Assembly (NCBI GenBank): GCA_965205545.1 | Contig: OZ242170.1 | Coordinates: 1,488,001-1,552,000, forward strand | Source: Bin55 sp965205545 | GTDB lineage: Bacteria; Pseudomonadota; Gammaproteobacteria; Pseudomonadales; Azotimanducaceae | Direction: 5' to 3' | DNA: 64,000 nucleotides | Shown: piece after piece, positions 50,332-58,723 of the stretch | Layout of the letters: each line of letters opens with the position of its first letter | How positions within the stretch are numbered: position 1 is the stretch's first letter | The notes under the pieces: model-generated | What the model saw: only the letters and a program-made list of their open reading frames with translations | What the model was told of the DNA's origin: nothing | The model's database searches: none | Translations under genes and position numbers: made by a program

Positions 50332-52053
50332 CTAGTTCTCCACCGCGTAATCAGGCGAAATCAATATTAGATAGATGGCAACCATTGCTCGTTGCGTGGA
50401 ATCGTCGACTCTATCCAATGTTTCCAGAACCACGTCCCTAGTTCCTCGACTCAATCGTCCCTGCGTAAGAACGATGTCCAGCCTATCCACTAAGTCCGAC
50501 GCATTCCCTGCCAATGCTGCGTAGTCGGTCAAGTTGATACGTGGTGTTTCAAAGGGCGGTTGGTAGGTATGAAAGGCCTGATTTTCGTAGAAGATTGCCA
50601 ATCCAATTTGATTGGTCAATCCAACAATCGTATTCGCATTTGTGATTTGAAACTCCGGTGCGACCATCTGGTTAGCTGCCAACTCTCCCACAGGCGAATA
50701 GTTAGGCTGGTAGAAATTAAACACGCTTGGCGACGACAGAGGATGCTGGGCTACGAGGTAGGCCATGCGATAGCCAGTATTGAAGTAGTCTCCTGAATCT
50801 GAGGTGTAGTTGAAAGTGCGAGCCATTGAAACTACACGAACGGCCGGTTCGCGCAAGCGCCCAAACGTGGACGCTCCGCCAAGCACCTCGGCTTCCGGGT
50901 CGAAAAATATCGCACGAAGAACAGCTTTCATGTCGCCACGGGGACTTCCCGATTCCCCATTGAATGCACGGGCAACACGTTCTATGTATTGGGGGGACGG
51001 ATTTGACGTAACCAGCCGCTGGATAAGCTGCTTGCAAAAGAAAGGAGCAGCATTCGGGTGGTTGAACAAATTGTCGATTGCGGTTTCGACGTCATCCATT
51101 CCAGTTTGCCCAGCTGGAATTACAGTCCCATTCAAGAGAACCTTCTCACCTTGTTCGTGATAGCCGTCGTACATGATCATGGGCAGCGAGAATACCCAAG
51201 GGTCGGCGTGGTAGAAGTAGCTGCGACCCCAATAGTGACCTGGTCCTGCATATGTCAGTCCCGTGAAGACCTTGGCCATTTCTGTTATGTCGTCGTTGTC
51301 ATAGGTCGGGATAGGTCTTCCTTCACTATCCAATTTGACGCTGCCATCGATGTTGAGCTCGTATAACCCAATCGAGAACAACTGCATTACCTCGCGTGCG
51401 AAATTCTCGTCAGGAAAAATGTTGTTTTCGGGGTCTGCCTTGCTGTTGTTTGCATGGCTCAAATAGAGTCCCATAGCTGGAGACAACGCTACTTCGCGAA
51501 GCAAGTCGCGATAGTTGCCAAACGCATTCCTCAGCAATATGTCGTAGAAGGATGTCAATGCATAGGGATTGATGCTCAGAGTCTCGACTCGATCTGAAAC
51601 TACGAAAAACTGGCTCAGTGCATAGGCAACCCGTTGCCTGACGACGTCAGGCGCAGTCATCGTGCGTTGCCACCAGGCAAATCGATGAATGACGTTGCGC
51701 AAAAGGAAGGGGTTCTCGACGAACTCCTCCCATTCCCCAGCATCCTGACGCGTAATCAGATCTTCCGCGATGGGTTTCAGAAACGACGGAGGAGTGTCGA
51801 ATTGCTGCTCCAACCACGAGTTTCTGCCCGCAGTGGCGATTTCTTCAATCCCCTCATAGGTCATGCCAAACGTCGACTGACTCGCAAAGCGGGAAGCTTC
51901 AATGAGTTCAGCGTGGGAGATCGATGGGCCAAAATCGTCGTCGGATCCGCCACCACCAATGTCGCCCTCTCCGATGCCGCTAGCGACGCAGCAGGAAAAC
52001 GCGGCGATGGGCGCCATCAGACGGCCAAACCAATTGCAGCTAGTGTTGTTCAT
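50332..52053 (-). CDS. DUF1800 domain protein
   Basis: 573 residues. A possible export signal at the N-terminus, then ASRFASQSTFGMTYEGIEEI and NPFLLRNVIHRFAWWQRTM, FPDENFAREVMQLFSIGLYE and YHEQGEKVLLNGTVIP, all DUF1800 hallmarks. Function unknown; always found beside DUF1501 in marine and planctomycete-type genomes, and thought to be periplasmic. Ends 3 bp before the DUF1501 gene. Confidence 0.88.
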   Translation of the reverse strand: MNNTSCNWFGRLMAPIAAFSCCVASGIGEGDIGGGGSDDDFGPSISHAELIEASRFASQSTFGMTYEGIEEIATAGRNSWLEQQFDTPPSFLKPIAEDLITRQDAGEWEEFVENPFLLRNVIHRFAWWQRTMTAPDVVRQRVAYALSQFFVVSDRVETLSINPYALTSFYDILLRNAFGNYRDLLREVALSPAMGLYLSHANNSKADPENNIFPDENFAREVMQLFSIGLYELNIDGSVKLDSEGRPIPTYDNDDITEMAKVFTGLTYAGPGHYWGRSYFYHADPWVFSLPMIMYDGYHEQGEKVLLNGTVIPAGQTGMDDVETAIDNLFNHPNAAPFFCKQLIQRLVTSNPSPQYIERVARAFNGESGSPRGDMKAVLRAIFFDPEAEVLGGASTFGRLREPAVRVVSMARTFNYTSDSGDYFNTGYRMAYLVAQHPLSSPSVFNFYQPNYSPVGELAANQMVAPEFQITNANTIVGLTNQIGLAIFYENQAFHTYQPPFETPRINLTDYAALAGNASDLVDRLDIVLTQGRLSRGTRDVVLETLDRVDDSTQRAMVAIYLILISPDYAVEN

Positions 52054-52164
52054 TGACTTTTGTGGACTGACGACTCTTTGGGGGTGCTCCGCTATAGCTT
52101 TACCCTCGATTGTATTGCAGATTTGCGCATTCGTGAATCAGGCATGAAGCCATTCCTGCGAGAT

Positions 52165-53196
52165 TCAACAACGCTGTATGCGTGCGCCCAATCCTGTCAA
52201 TATTTCGTAGGGAATGGTGCCGGCCAAGCGGGCAACCTCATCAAGCGAGACCTGATCTCCAATGAATTGCACAAAGTCACCTTCCCTTAGTGACTTGTGA
52301 TTCGAACAGTCGATTTGAGTCGCGTCCATGGATACTTGCCCTACGATAGGCATGCGCACAGCGCCGTGTGCAAAGCTTCCGCGATTTGAGAGTCTCCATG
52401 GTATTCCGTCCGCATACCCCAACCCTATCGTTGCAACCCTCATTCGCTTCTTTGCAACGTACGAAGCTCCGTAGCCAACTGAATCGCCTTCACGAACTGT
52501 TCGCATTTGCATGACAACCCCCTCGCACGTAACAACCGTCTGCATTGGGTTTCTTCGGTCTCGCCACGGATTGCCTCCATAGAGCCCAATTCCCGGACGT
52601 GCGACATCGCCTTGAAACTCCTCTCCATTTAAGATCCCAGCCGAATTGCCAATGCTGGTGGGAACATTTGGAAATATCTCTAAGGCGGCGTCGAAAGCCT
52701 CGCATTGCTGCTGGTTCATCGGATGTTCCGGGGTATCGGCGCAAGCCAGGTGCGTCAAGAATAGACATACATCTACGGATCCCCAGTCAGCCCGTCTGCA
52801 GGCATCCACGGAAAGACCAAGTCGTTGCATTCCAGTATCGACCTGCACCGCACAAGGAAAGTTGCCGACAGTGCGCCACATCTCCAATTGACGTTCGGAA
52901 TTCAGAAAGGGTATAAGCTTCCGATTGGCCATTTCCTGTGCAGCAGAAACACCTAGCGGACCTGACATGACATAGATACAGCCCTTTCCGACGGAATCGA
53001 CGACCATAGCCTCAGGTAAATTGGCTACAAAGAAATGTCTGCAACCAACCGCATTGAGCAACCGGACTGCACGTTCCGATCCAGTTCCGTAGGCATTAGC
53101 TTTGACTACGGCTCCCGTTTCTCCAACGGTCTTTCTACGAAAATGGTCGTAGTTGGCAATGAACGCCTGATCGTCGAATTGCAGTCGTCCTTCCAT
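52165..53196 (-). CDS. alr: alanine racemase
   Basis: 343 residues. PLP-lysine in AVVKANAYGTGS (Lys32), catalytic tyrosine in VGYGASY (Tyr242), DVARPGIGLYGGNP motif, and a C-terminal beta domain ending PYEILTGLGARI. Converts L- to D-alanine for peptidoglycan. At the short end of the family (about 350-375 residues), with shortened loops but key residues intact. Confidence 0.93.
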   Translation of the reverse strand: MEGRLQFDDQAFIANYDHFRRKTVGETGAVVKANAYGTGSERAVRLLNAVGCRHFFVANLPEAMVVDSVGKGCIYVMSGPLGVSAAQEMANRKLIPFLNSERQLEMWRTVGNFPCAVQVDTGMQRLGLSVDACRRADWGSVDVCLFLTHLACADTPEHPMNQQQCEAFDAALEIFPNVPTSIGNSAGILNGEEFQGDVARPGIGLYGGNPWRDRRNPMQTVVTCEGVVMQMRTVREGDSVGYGASYVAKKRMRVATIGLGYADGIPWRLSNRGSFAHGAVRMPIVGQVSMDATQIDCSNHKSLREGDFVQFIGDQVSLDEVARLAGTIPYEILTGLGARIQRC

Positions 53197-53245
53197 CGAC
53201 GGGGACTAGCCTCAATTGCTCAAAAATGTTGAAGAAGACGTACGT

Positions 53246-54169
53246 TCAATTCGCAGTGCTGAATTCCTCGAAGTAGCGCGTGCCAAGCGAACGTTGGTTC
53301 TCATAGATCGAACCTTGATGCTTGGCGATTGGTAGAGGCATACGTACGGGCACATCTTCCATTCGGGGCTGCAAGGTAGGCTTTCCATGCACGATTCGGC
53401 TATTGAATTCCTCAATGTCGCGTATGGGTTCGACCCCTGCAAGCGGCCAAGCATCAGCCGCTGCAAATTCATACAAGAGAATTCGACGGTTTCGTTGCGA
53501 CCTGTTGAGTGCGGAACCGTGAACCAGCCTAGCGTGATGGACGGTCATAGATCCCGCTTTGGCGTGGACCTCAACTGCGTGAGAAACGTCAAGCTTTGAT
53601 GCGCCCACATCAATGGCGCCGCAAAATGCACCATCGCTATGGTGGTCGTATATCGGTCCTTTGTGCGAGCCCGGAATAAACAAAATCGGACCATTTTTCG
53701 CATCCATGTCATCAAGCAAAATCCCCACAGCCAAGACATCTTGGTTTGTGTGCGGATAAAACGCCCAGTCCTGATGCCATTCCACCGGAGAGCCGTAGCC
53801 ACCGGTCTTCATGTTGATCTTTCCCGCTGGTCGCATTCGAATGTTGGGACCAATTAGAGGAGCGATGGCTTTTGTAATTCTTGGATCGCGCGCCAACTGA
53901 TCGTAGAACGGGTGGGCGGCATGTGGCCGCTTAATGCGTCGCACGCGTGGACGTTCAGGAGTATGGGTGGATTCCAAGTCCAATGTATCTGTGTGGTTGG
54001 TCACTCCGCGGGCAGTTTGGACGATGTGGTCGGTTACGTCTCTGAGCCGAGCAAGGGTCGATTCATCTAGCACACCCGGGAGAATCAAATAGCCTAACTC
54101 CCTGTATTGGTCCAATTGAGTGCTATTCAAAATTCGTTCACCCATCTGTGATTCGACTGAAGTTGCCAT
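53246..54169 (-). CDS. PhyH (phytanoyl-CoA dioxygenase) family enzyme
   Basis: 307 residues. Fe(II)/2-oxoglutarate dioxygenase fold with the HxD at WHQDW (His132, Asp134), the distal histidine in HHARLVHGSALN (His217) and an arginine shortly after for 2-oxoglutarate. NGPILFIPGSHKGPIYDHH is typical. Substrate unknown; bacterial PhyH proteins act on diverse small molecules. Start ATG 54169. Lies about 30 bp downstream of coaX. Confidence 0.85.
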   Translation of the reverse strand: MATSVESQMGERILNSTQLDQYRELGYLILPGVLDESTLARLRDVTDHIVQTARGVTNHTDTLDLESTHTPERPRVRRIKRPHAAHPFYDQLARDPRITKAIAPLIGPNIRMRPAGKINMKTGGYGSPVEWHQDWAFYPHTNQDVLAVGILLDDMDAKNGPILFIPGSHKGPIYDHHSDGAFCGAIDVGASKLDVSHAVEVHAKAGSMTVHHARLVHGSALNRSQRNRRILLYEFAAADAWPLAGVEPIRDIEEFNSRIVHGKPTLQPRMEDVPVRMPLPIAKHQGSIYENQRSLGTRYFEEFSTAN

Positions 54170-54199
54170 TAAATTCGTGACTCCAACGACTTGCGCTCG

Positions 54200-54901
54200 C
54201 TAGGGAAGTGCAATGGCCAATCCGTCGAGCACCAAGTCGGCTTGAATCTCGCATGGAAAATCCAACCACCTAGCCAATCTTGTACTGTCTCCTCCTGTCA
54301 GGAACACTTTAGGTGCCTTGCCGCAGATACTTTCTGCCAGCGCTCGACATCGCGACATCCACGCGACGACCATTGACAGCAATCCACCTTGAACCGCGTC
54401 CCTAGTATTGGTTCCAAATTCCCGAATCGATTCACAGTCCTGAAGAAATGCTACCCGAACGTTTTCCGTATCCGTTGCCAGCGACTCTCTCATGGTCTCC
54501 AACCCCGGAGCGATGTAACCACCCATGTGTAGTCCTCGATCGTTTGCCACGTCTACTGTCAATGCTGTACCCGCATCAATCACTAGGACAGAAGAGCGGA
54601 CGTCGTTCCACGCTGCAACTAGCGCAAGCCATCGATCAACCCCAAGCCTGCTCGGTTCTTTGTAGCAATTGGTCACTCCAGCCAGGGTCTGTGAGCTGAC
54701 TGCAAACTCTGGTTCGACACCGAATTTCTCTTGAATTCTCAACCTTAGAAGTTCATGGCTCGAAACTACACTAGACACTCTCACGCGTTCGATCGGAAAT
54801 TGCATTTGGGGCAGCGCACCGGCTGCCAAGCTTCCTCGCTCGGGTCCGCATCGCCATTTGGTTCGCGAGTTGCCTATATCCAAGTCAAGACATCTCGTCA
54901 T
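54200..54901 (-). CDS. coaX: type III pantothenate kinase
   Basis: 233 residues. CLDLDIGNSRTKWR phosphate-binding loop, GVDRWLALVAAWN and DAGTALTVDVAND and GGYIAPGLETMRESL are CoaX signatures. First step of coenzyme A biosynthesis; type III enzymes are not inhibited by CoA. Its ATG overlaps the birA stop as ATGA, an arrangement conserved in many Gammaproteobacteria. Confidence 0.95.
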   Translation of the reverse strand: MTRCLDLDIGNSRTKWRCGPERGSLAAGALPQMQFPIERVRVSSVVSSHELLRLRIQEKFGVEPEFAVSSQTLAGVTNCYKEPSRLGVDRWLALVAAWNDVRSSVLVIDAGTALTVDVANDRGLHMGGYIAPGLETMRESLATDTENVRVAFLQDCESIREFGTNTRDAVQGGLLSMVVAWMSRCRALAESICGKAPKVFLTGGDSTRLARWLDFPCEIQADLVLDGLAIALP

Positions 54902-55851
54902 CTTAACTCTCGCAGAGAGACATCGCCCGCTATGGTCGCATGCGTTTTGCCTGAATCGTCCTTCAGTAAGAAACGGCCCTCCGAATCTATTCCGGCGCCT
55001 CTGCCCTGCATGCGCTCTTTGGGACCGGTGATCACCACATGTCGACCGAAGAGAACGTCAAGCTCGGCCCATCGGTCTCGGAAAGGAGCAAACCCTGTCC
55101 CCTCAAATCTCTCGCAATTCAGGGTCACTCGGCTTATGAGCTCGCCCGCCAATTGATTTCGCACCGCGCCTTGCACATAATCGCATACGTCAGCAATCGG
55201 GTATTCGACCCTGTCGCGAATACTCGCCGCTCCTCCAACGTTGATCCCTACGCCAACGACAACCTCCACAGGGCGAGTTGCTGTGGCAAGTTCGGTGAGA
55301 ATTCCACCAACCTTTCGCTCGTCGACCAAGATGTCATTTGGCCATTTGAGACCGACATTCGGTACACCAACTGCCTGTAGCGACTCAGCAGTCGCAATTC
55401 CAACCACCAAACTCAAGGGAGCAACTCGTGAGGCAGGGATGTCGAGTCCGACGCCGAGGCTCATCGCGATGTTCTTGCCGAATGGCGTTTCCCAACGTCG
55501 ACCTCGACGTCCTCTTCCCGCTGTTTGAACTTCGGCTAGCACAACTGTCCCATCAATATCGATGCTGCGTGCTCGCCCATGCATGAGGTCGTTGGTACTT
55601 TCTACGCAGGGCAATATCTCGATTTCATTCAACCGCCCCACTAATTCTTCAGACAAATACTTTGCAATCAATTGAAGATCAAGTAGTTCTGTATCGTCGC
55701 TCAGTCTCACTTTGCCGTTGACGGTAGTGAAGCCAAATCGCGCCAGCTGTGCAACCTCGTCTGCGTTAGCAGGCCGAAAGCTCTCTCCAGAAACTATCTT
55801 GTTGTACGTCGATAGCAGTAGATCTGGAATATTAGTCGCTCCGTCGGTCAC
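54898..55851 (-). CDS. birA: biotin--protein ligase
   Basis: 317 residues. Catalytic domain with VESTNDLM, the biotinyl-AMP loop AGRGRRGRRW (111-120), LKWPNDILVDERKVGGILTE and GVGINVG, then a C-terminal SH3-like domain. The N-terminal region that carries the winged helix in bifunctional BirA is about ten residues shorter than in Escherichia coli, and I cannot find a clear recognition helix. It may therefore not bind the bio operator. Upstream of coaX, as in Pseudomonas-type order. Confidence 0.94.
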   Translation of the reverse strand: MTDGATNIPDLLLSTYNKIVSGESFRPANADEVAQLARFGFTTVNGKVRLSDDTELLDLQLIAKYLSEELVGRLNEIEILPCVESTNDLMHGRARSIDIDGTVVLAEVQTAGRGRRGRRWETPFGKNIAMSLGVGLDIPASRVAPLSLVVGIATAESLQAVGVPNVGLKWPNDILVDERKVGGILTELATATRPVEVVVGVGINVGGAASIRDRVEYPIADVCDYVQGAVRNQLAGELISRVTLNCERFEGTGFAPFRDRWAELDVLFGRHVVITGPKERMQGRGAGIDSEGRFLLKDDSGKTHATIAGDVSLRELR

Positions 55852-55894
55852 AGGATCGAATTATCCTCTCGATTCAACTCAAAGATTCTATAGT

Positions 55895-55912
55895 TCGGTT
55901 TCAAGGAACCGA
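55895..55912. promoter_or_regulatory. inverted repeat between birA and the VOC gene
   Basis: Perfect 6-bp arms TCGGTT and AACCGA around TCAAGG, directly before TAATAT (55914-55919), a -10 candidate for the VOC gene. Possible operator in a divergent promoter region; no regulator is assigned. Confidence 0.3.
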
Positions 55913-55958
55913 GTAATATTGAATCTACCGACAGTCAAAATTCACAGGGACACACGAC

Positions 55959-56327
55959 ATGGACGAACGTCCGTCATTCGCAGTTGGTCACATCAGCCTA
56001 AACGTCAACGACGTAGAAACAGAAATGGCGTTCTACAAGGATCACGGACTGCGCGAGATTGTCAATCGGGAGAACTTCGGCATCCTTGAATTGCGCGGAG
56101 GAACGCACCTGATACTCAACTCGGCGAGCGAGTCGGAGCCGGCGTCAAAGCAAGCTCCGTTCGATCTAATGACAGATGATATCGATGCAACCCATCGACA
56201 ATTTGTCGCTCGAGGTGACCAAGCATCCGAAATTGAGCATGGGAGTATTCACTCCTCTTTCACGGTCCAAGGTCCATCGGGCTATGCACTTCGAGTCACC
56301 TCGTCGCACGTGGCCGGTCCCGTTTAG
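55959..56327 (+). CDS. VOC (glyoxalase/dioxygenase-fold) family protein
   Basis: 122 residues, one VOC module pair. VGHISLNVNDVETEMAFYKD start, LELRGGTHLILN strand and PSGYALRVTSSH end are typical. The N-terminal His and a C-terminal metal-ligand glutamate are less clear (no canonical Glu at the end), so the metal site is doubtful. Substrate unknown. 51 bp upstream of the DsbD-like gene, and probably co-transcribed. Confidence 0.75.
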   Translation: MDERPSFAVGHISLNVNDVETEMAFYKDHGLREIVNRENFGILELRGGTHLILNSASESEPASKQAPFDLMTDDIDATHRQFVARGDQASEIEHGSIHSSFTVQGPSGYALRVTSSHVAGPV

Positions 56328-56378
56328 ATTTTGGGCGATTTGGTTTGTCTACGGTTTAGTTCTTTTCTGGAGTAACAA

Positions 56379-58556
56379 GTGTTGAGAGGCAAATTTGCTG
56401 TACTTCTTGGCCTATTGTGCGTTAGCCTAGCATGCCAAGTTTCCCACGCACAAACGAGAACGGCCCATTCCCAAGTAGGGTTGGTCGCCGAAGTCACCAC
56501 CGTCGCGCCCGGAGAGACTTTTGATGTGGCGCTCTACTTGAATCCCGATCCGGGATGGCACATATATTGGATTAATCCCGGCGATGCAGGCTTGACACCT
56601 AAGGTCAAATGGACGTTGCCTGAAGGATTTGAGGTAGGCGAATTTCAGTTTCCAGCGCCTCACTTCGTGCCATTCCAAGGCTTGATGTCCTATGGCTACG
56701 ACGGTGCCACGTTCTTTATTGCATCAATGACTGCGCCGCAAGTCGTGGAAGAAGAAATTGTCGTTGCCGGCAGGGCTGACTGGTTGGCTTGCGATGACGA
56801 AATATGCGTGCCGGAGAAGGCTGACATTGAACTCACGATTGCGCGTGGAGATGGTAGCGAGTACTCGGTTTGGCGAACCGACTTCGCAGCTACACGGGCG
56901 CAGCACCCAATCAAGATGGATTGGGACGCATCGTTTACGACCGCAAACGACAAGGTAGTTTTCGACATCGCGCTACCCGAAGAATTTCCCAAGTTGAGCA
57001 ACGTATGGCTCTTTCCCGGTGTCCAGGGGCTAATCGATCATGCTGCCGAGCAAACCATAAGCCTGAACGACCAGCGACTTAGATTCGAAACCGCAGCTGG
57101 TTACAAGAGTGACGATATTGAGGAAGCATTGGCAGTAATTACGGCCGGTCCAGACGACGATCGCAGGGAATCATTCGAAATCGTCGCCAAGCGAGTAGCT
57201 TCGCTGGATTCTCCATCGTTTCTACAAAGCTCAACCGTGAGTCCTGGAGATGCTTTTCCGCCAATTGAAAGCCAATTCGATAGTGGGTCACCGCCGAGTG
57301 GCGGCAGTACCCAAGGAGATGGTGGTGCAGGTGGGCCAAGCAGTGGAATTGGCGAGTTCTTCAAGAACCTTGTCTTCGCATTTCTTGGAGGACTAATCCT
57401 TAATGTAATGCCATGTGTGCTGCCAATTCTGAGTCTCAAAGCCTTGGCGGTCGCCGAGCTTTCGGGGCAGGATGCCAAGGCTGCACGCAACGCAGGACTA
57501 GCCTATTTTGGCGGTGTCCTGGCATGCTTTGCCGTGCTTGCCATAATCCTGTTGGCTCTGCGAGCAGGAGGAAATCTCGCTGGTTGGGCTTTCCACTTGC
57601 AGAACCCAACCATAATTCTGGTGCTTGCCCTTTTGGTGACTGCCGTCGGCATGAACTTTTCCGGCGTGTACGAAATACGCGGATCGTTCGCAAACCTAGG
57701 CGGTCTCACCGATCGTCTGACAAGTGGAGGAGGTTCCGAATTCTTCACTGGACTGCTTGCCGTGATAATCGCGTCTCCCTGCACGGTGCCCTTCATGGGG
57801 GTGGCGCTAGGGTACGCTCTAGTTCAACCGGTATACGTTGCACTCTCAGTATTCGCAGGATTAGCGGTCGGATTTGCCTTGCCATACCTGATGGTAACTA
57901 TGTTTCCCCCATTGAGAGGACTTCTGCCCAAGCCCGGCGCATGGATGGAGACGATGCGGAGAATTTTGGCCTTTCCCATGTATGCAACGGCAATTTGGCT
58001 CATTTGGGTGCTTGGAAGGCAGACGGATGTCAACGAAGTTGCCATAGTCCTGCTGCTTGTGCTGATTCTGGGATTTGCACTGTGGTGTTGGTCACACGCC
58101 AGCGCAACAGGAAAAAATCGGTGGAGGGTTGTATCCGCTGTTGGCGCATTGTCCCTTGTAGCGATTATTGCGTGGCCTGAAGGTGAACCCACAGCTAGCG
58201 CGAGTGTGGTTGAGGAAGTCGAATGGTCGGAGGCCACCGTAGAGCAATTTCATGACGACGAAAAGCCAATCTTTGCGTATTTCACAGCGGACTGGTGCGT
58301 CTCCTGCAAGTGGAATGAACGGGTTGCACTACAGTCCAATCGAGTCCAGCAGTACTTTTTGGAAAATGACATCCAAGTCTTGGTCGGCGACTGGACGTTA
58401 CAGGGCCCGGAAATAGCGGCTGAATTACAGAAGCATGGACGTGCTGGAGTGCCGCTTTACTTGTATTACAAGCCAAACGGAGACATAGACAAGCCAGTGA
58501 TTCTTCCAGCCGCGCTGACGCCTGGAATTGTTATTGATTACATTGACAAGGCTTAG
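56379..58556 (+). CDS. DsbD/ScsB-type membrane thiol reductase
   Basis: 725 residues from GTG 56379 (GGAG 7 nt upstream). Signal peptide ending near residue 24, an N-terminal periplasmic domain of about 300 residues with a Cys138/Cys143 pair (ACDDEIC), a glycine-serine linker, then a CcdA/DsbD-like membrane domain with the paired cysteines NVMPCVLP (346) and ASPCTVPF (468), and a C-terminal thioredoxin domain with ADWCVSCK (Cys640-Cys643). Such proteins relay electrons from cytosolic thioredoxin to periplasmic partners. It converges on paralogs P2-P4, which are plausible recipients. More like ScsB in domain order and size than classical DsbD (about 570 residues). Confidence 0.9.
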   Translation: MLRGKFAVLLGLLCVSLACQVSHAQTRTAHSQVGLVAEVTTVAPGETFDVALYLNPDPGWHIYWINPGDAGLTPKVKWTLPEGFEVGEFQFPAPHFVPFQGLMSYGYDGATFFIASMTAPQVVEEEIVVAGRADWLACDDEICVPEKADIELTIARGDGSEYSVWRTDFAATRAQHPIKMDWDASFTTANDKVVFDIALPEEFPKLSNVWLFPGVQGLIDHAAEQTISLNDQRLRFETAAGYKSDDIEEALAVITAGPDDDRRESFEIVAKRVASLDSPSFLQSSTVSPGDAFPPIESQFDSGSPPSGGSTQGDGGAGGPSSGIGEFFKNLVFAFLGGLILNVMPCVLPILSLKALAVAELSGQDAKAARNAGLAYFGGVLACFAVLAIILLALRAGGNLAGWAFHLQNPTIILVLALLVTAVGMNFSGVYEIRGSFANLGGLTDRLTSGGGSEFFTGLLAVIIASPCTVPFMGVALGYALVQPVYVALSVFAGLAVGFALPYLMVTMFPPLRGLLPKPGAWMETMRRILAFPMYATAIWLIWVLGRQTDVNEVAIVLLLVLILGFALWCWSHASATGKNRWRVVSAVGALSLVAIIAWPEGEPTASASVVEEVEWSEATVEQFHDDEKPIFAYFTADWCVSCKWNERVALQSNRVQQYFLENDIQVLVGDWTLQGPEIAAELQKHGRAGVPLYLYYKPNGDIDKPVILPAALTPGIVIDYIDKA

Positions 58557-58723
58557 CAATTTGATCTGTCAATAAATTCGCTCCAAGCTAGTCGATTGAT
58601 CGGGTGCAGTTCCCGTTGGTATAAGAAGTTGAAGTGGCTGGGATACGAAGTTCGCCCCTCGATATCGATTGCAGAAGTTTGACTATGCTGAACTAAAGTC
58701 GCAGTTTCAATCTGAATTGTGTT

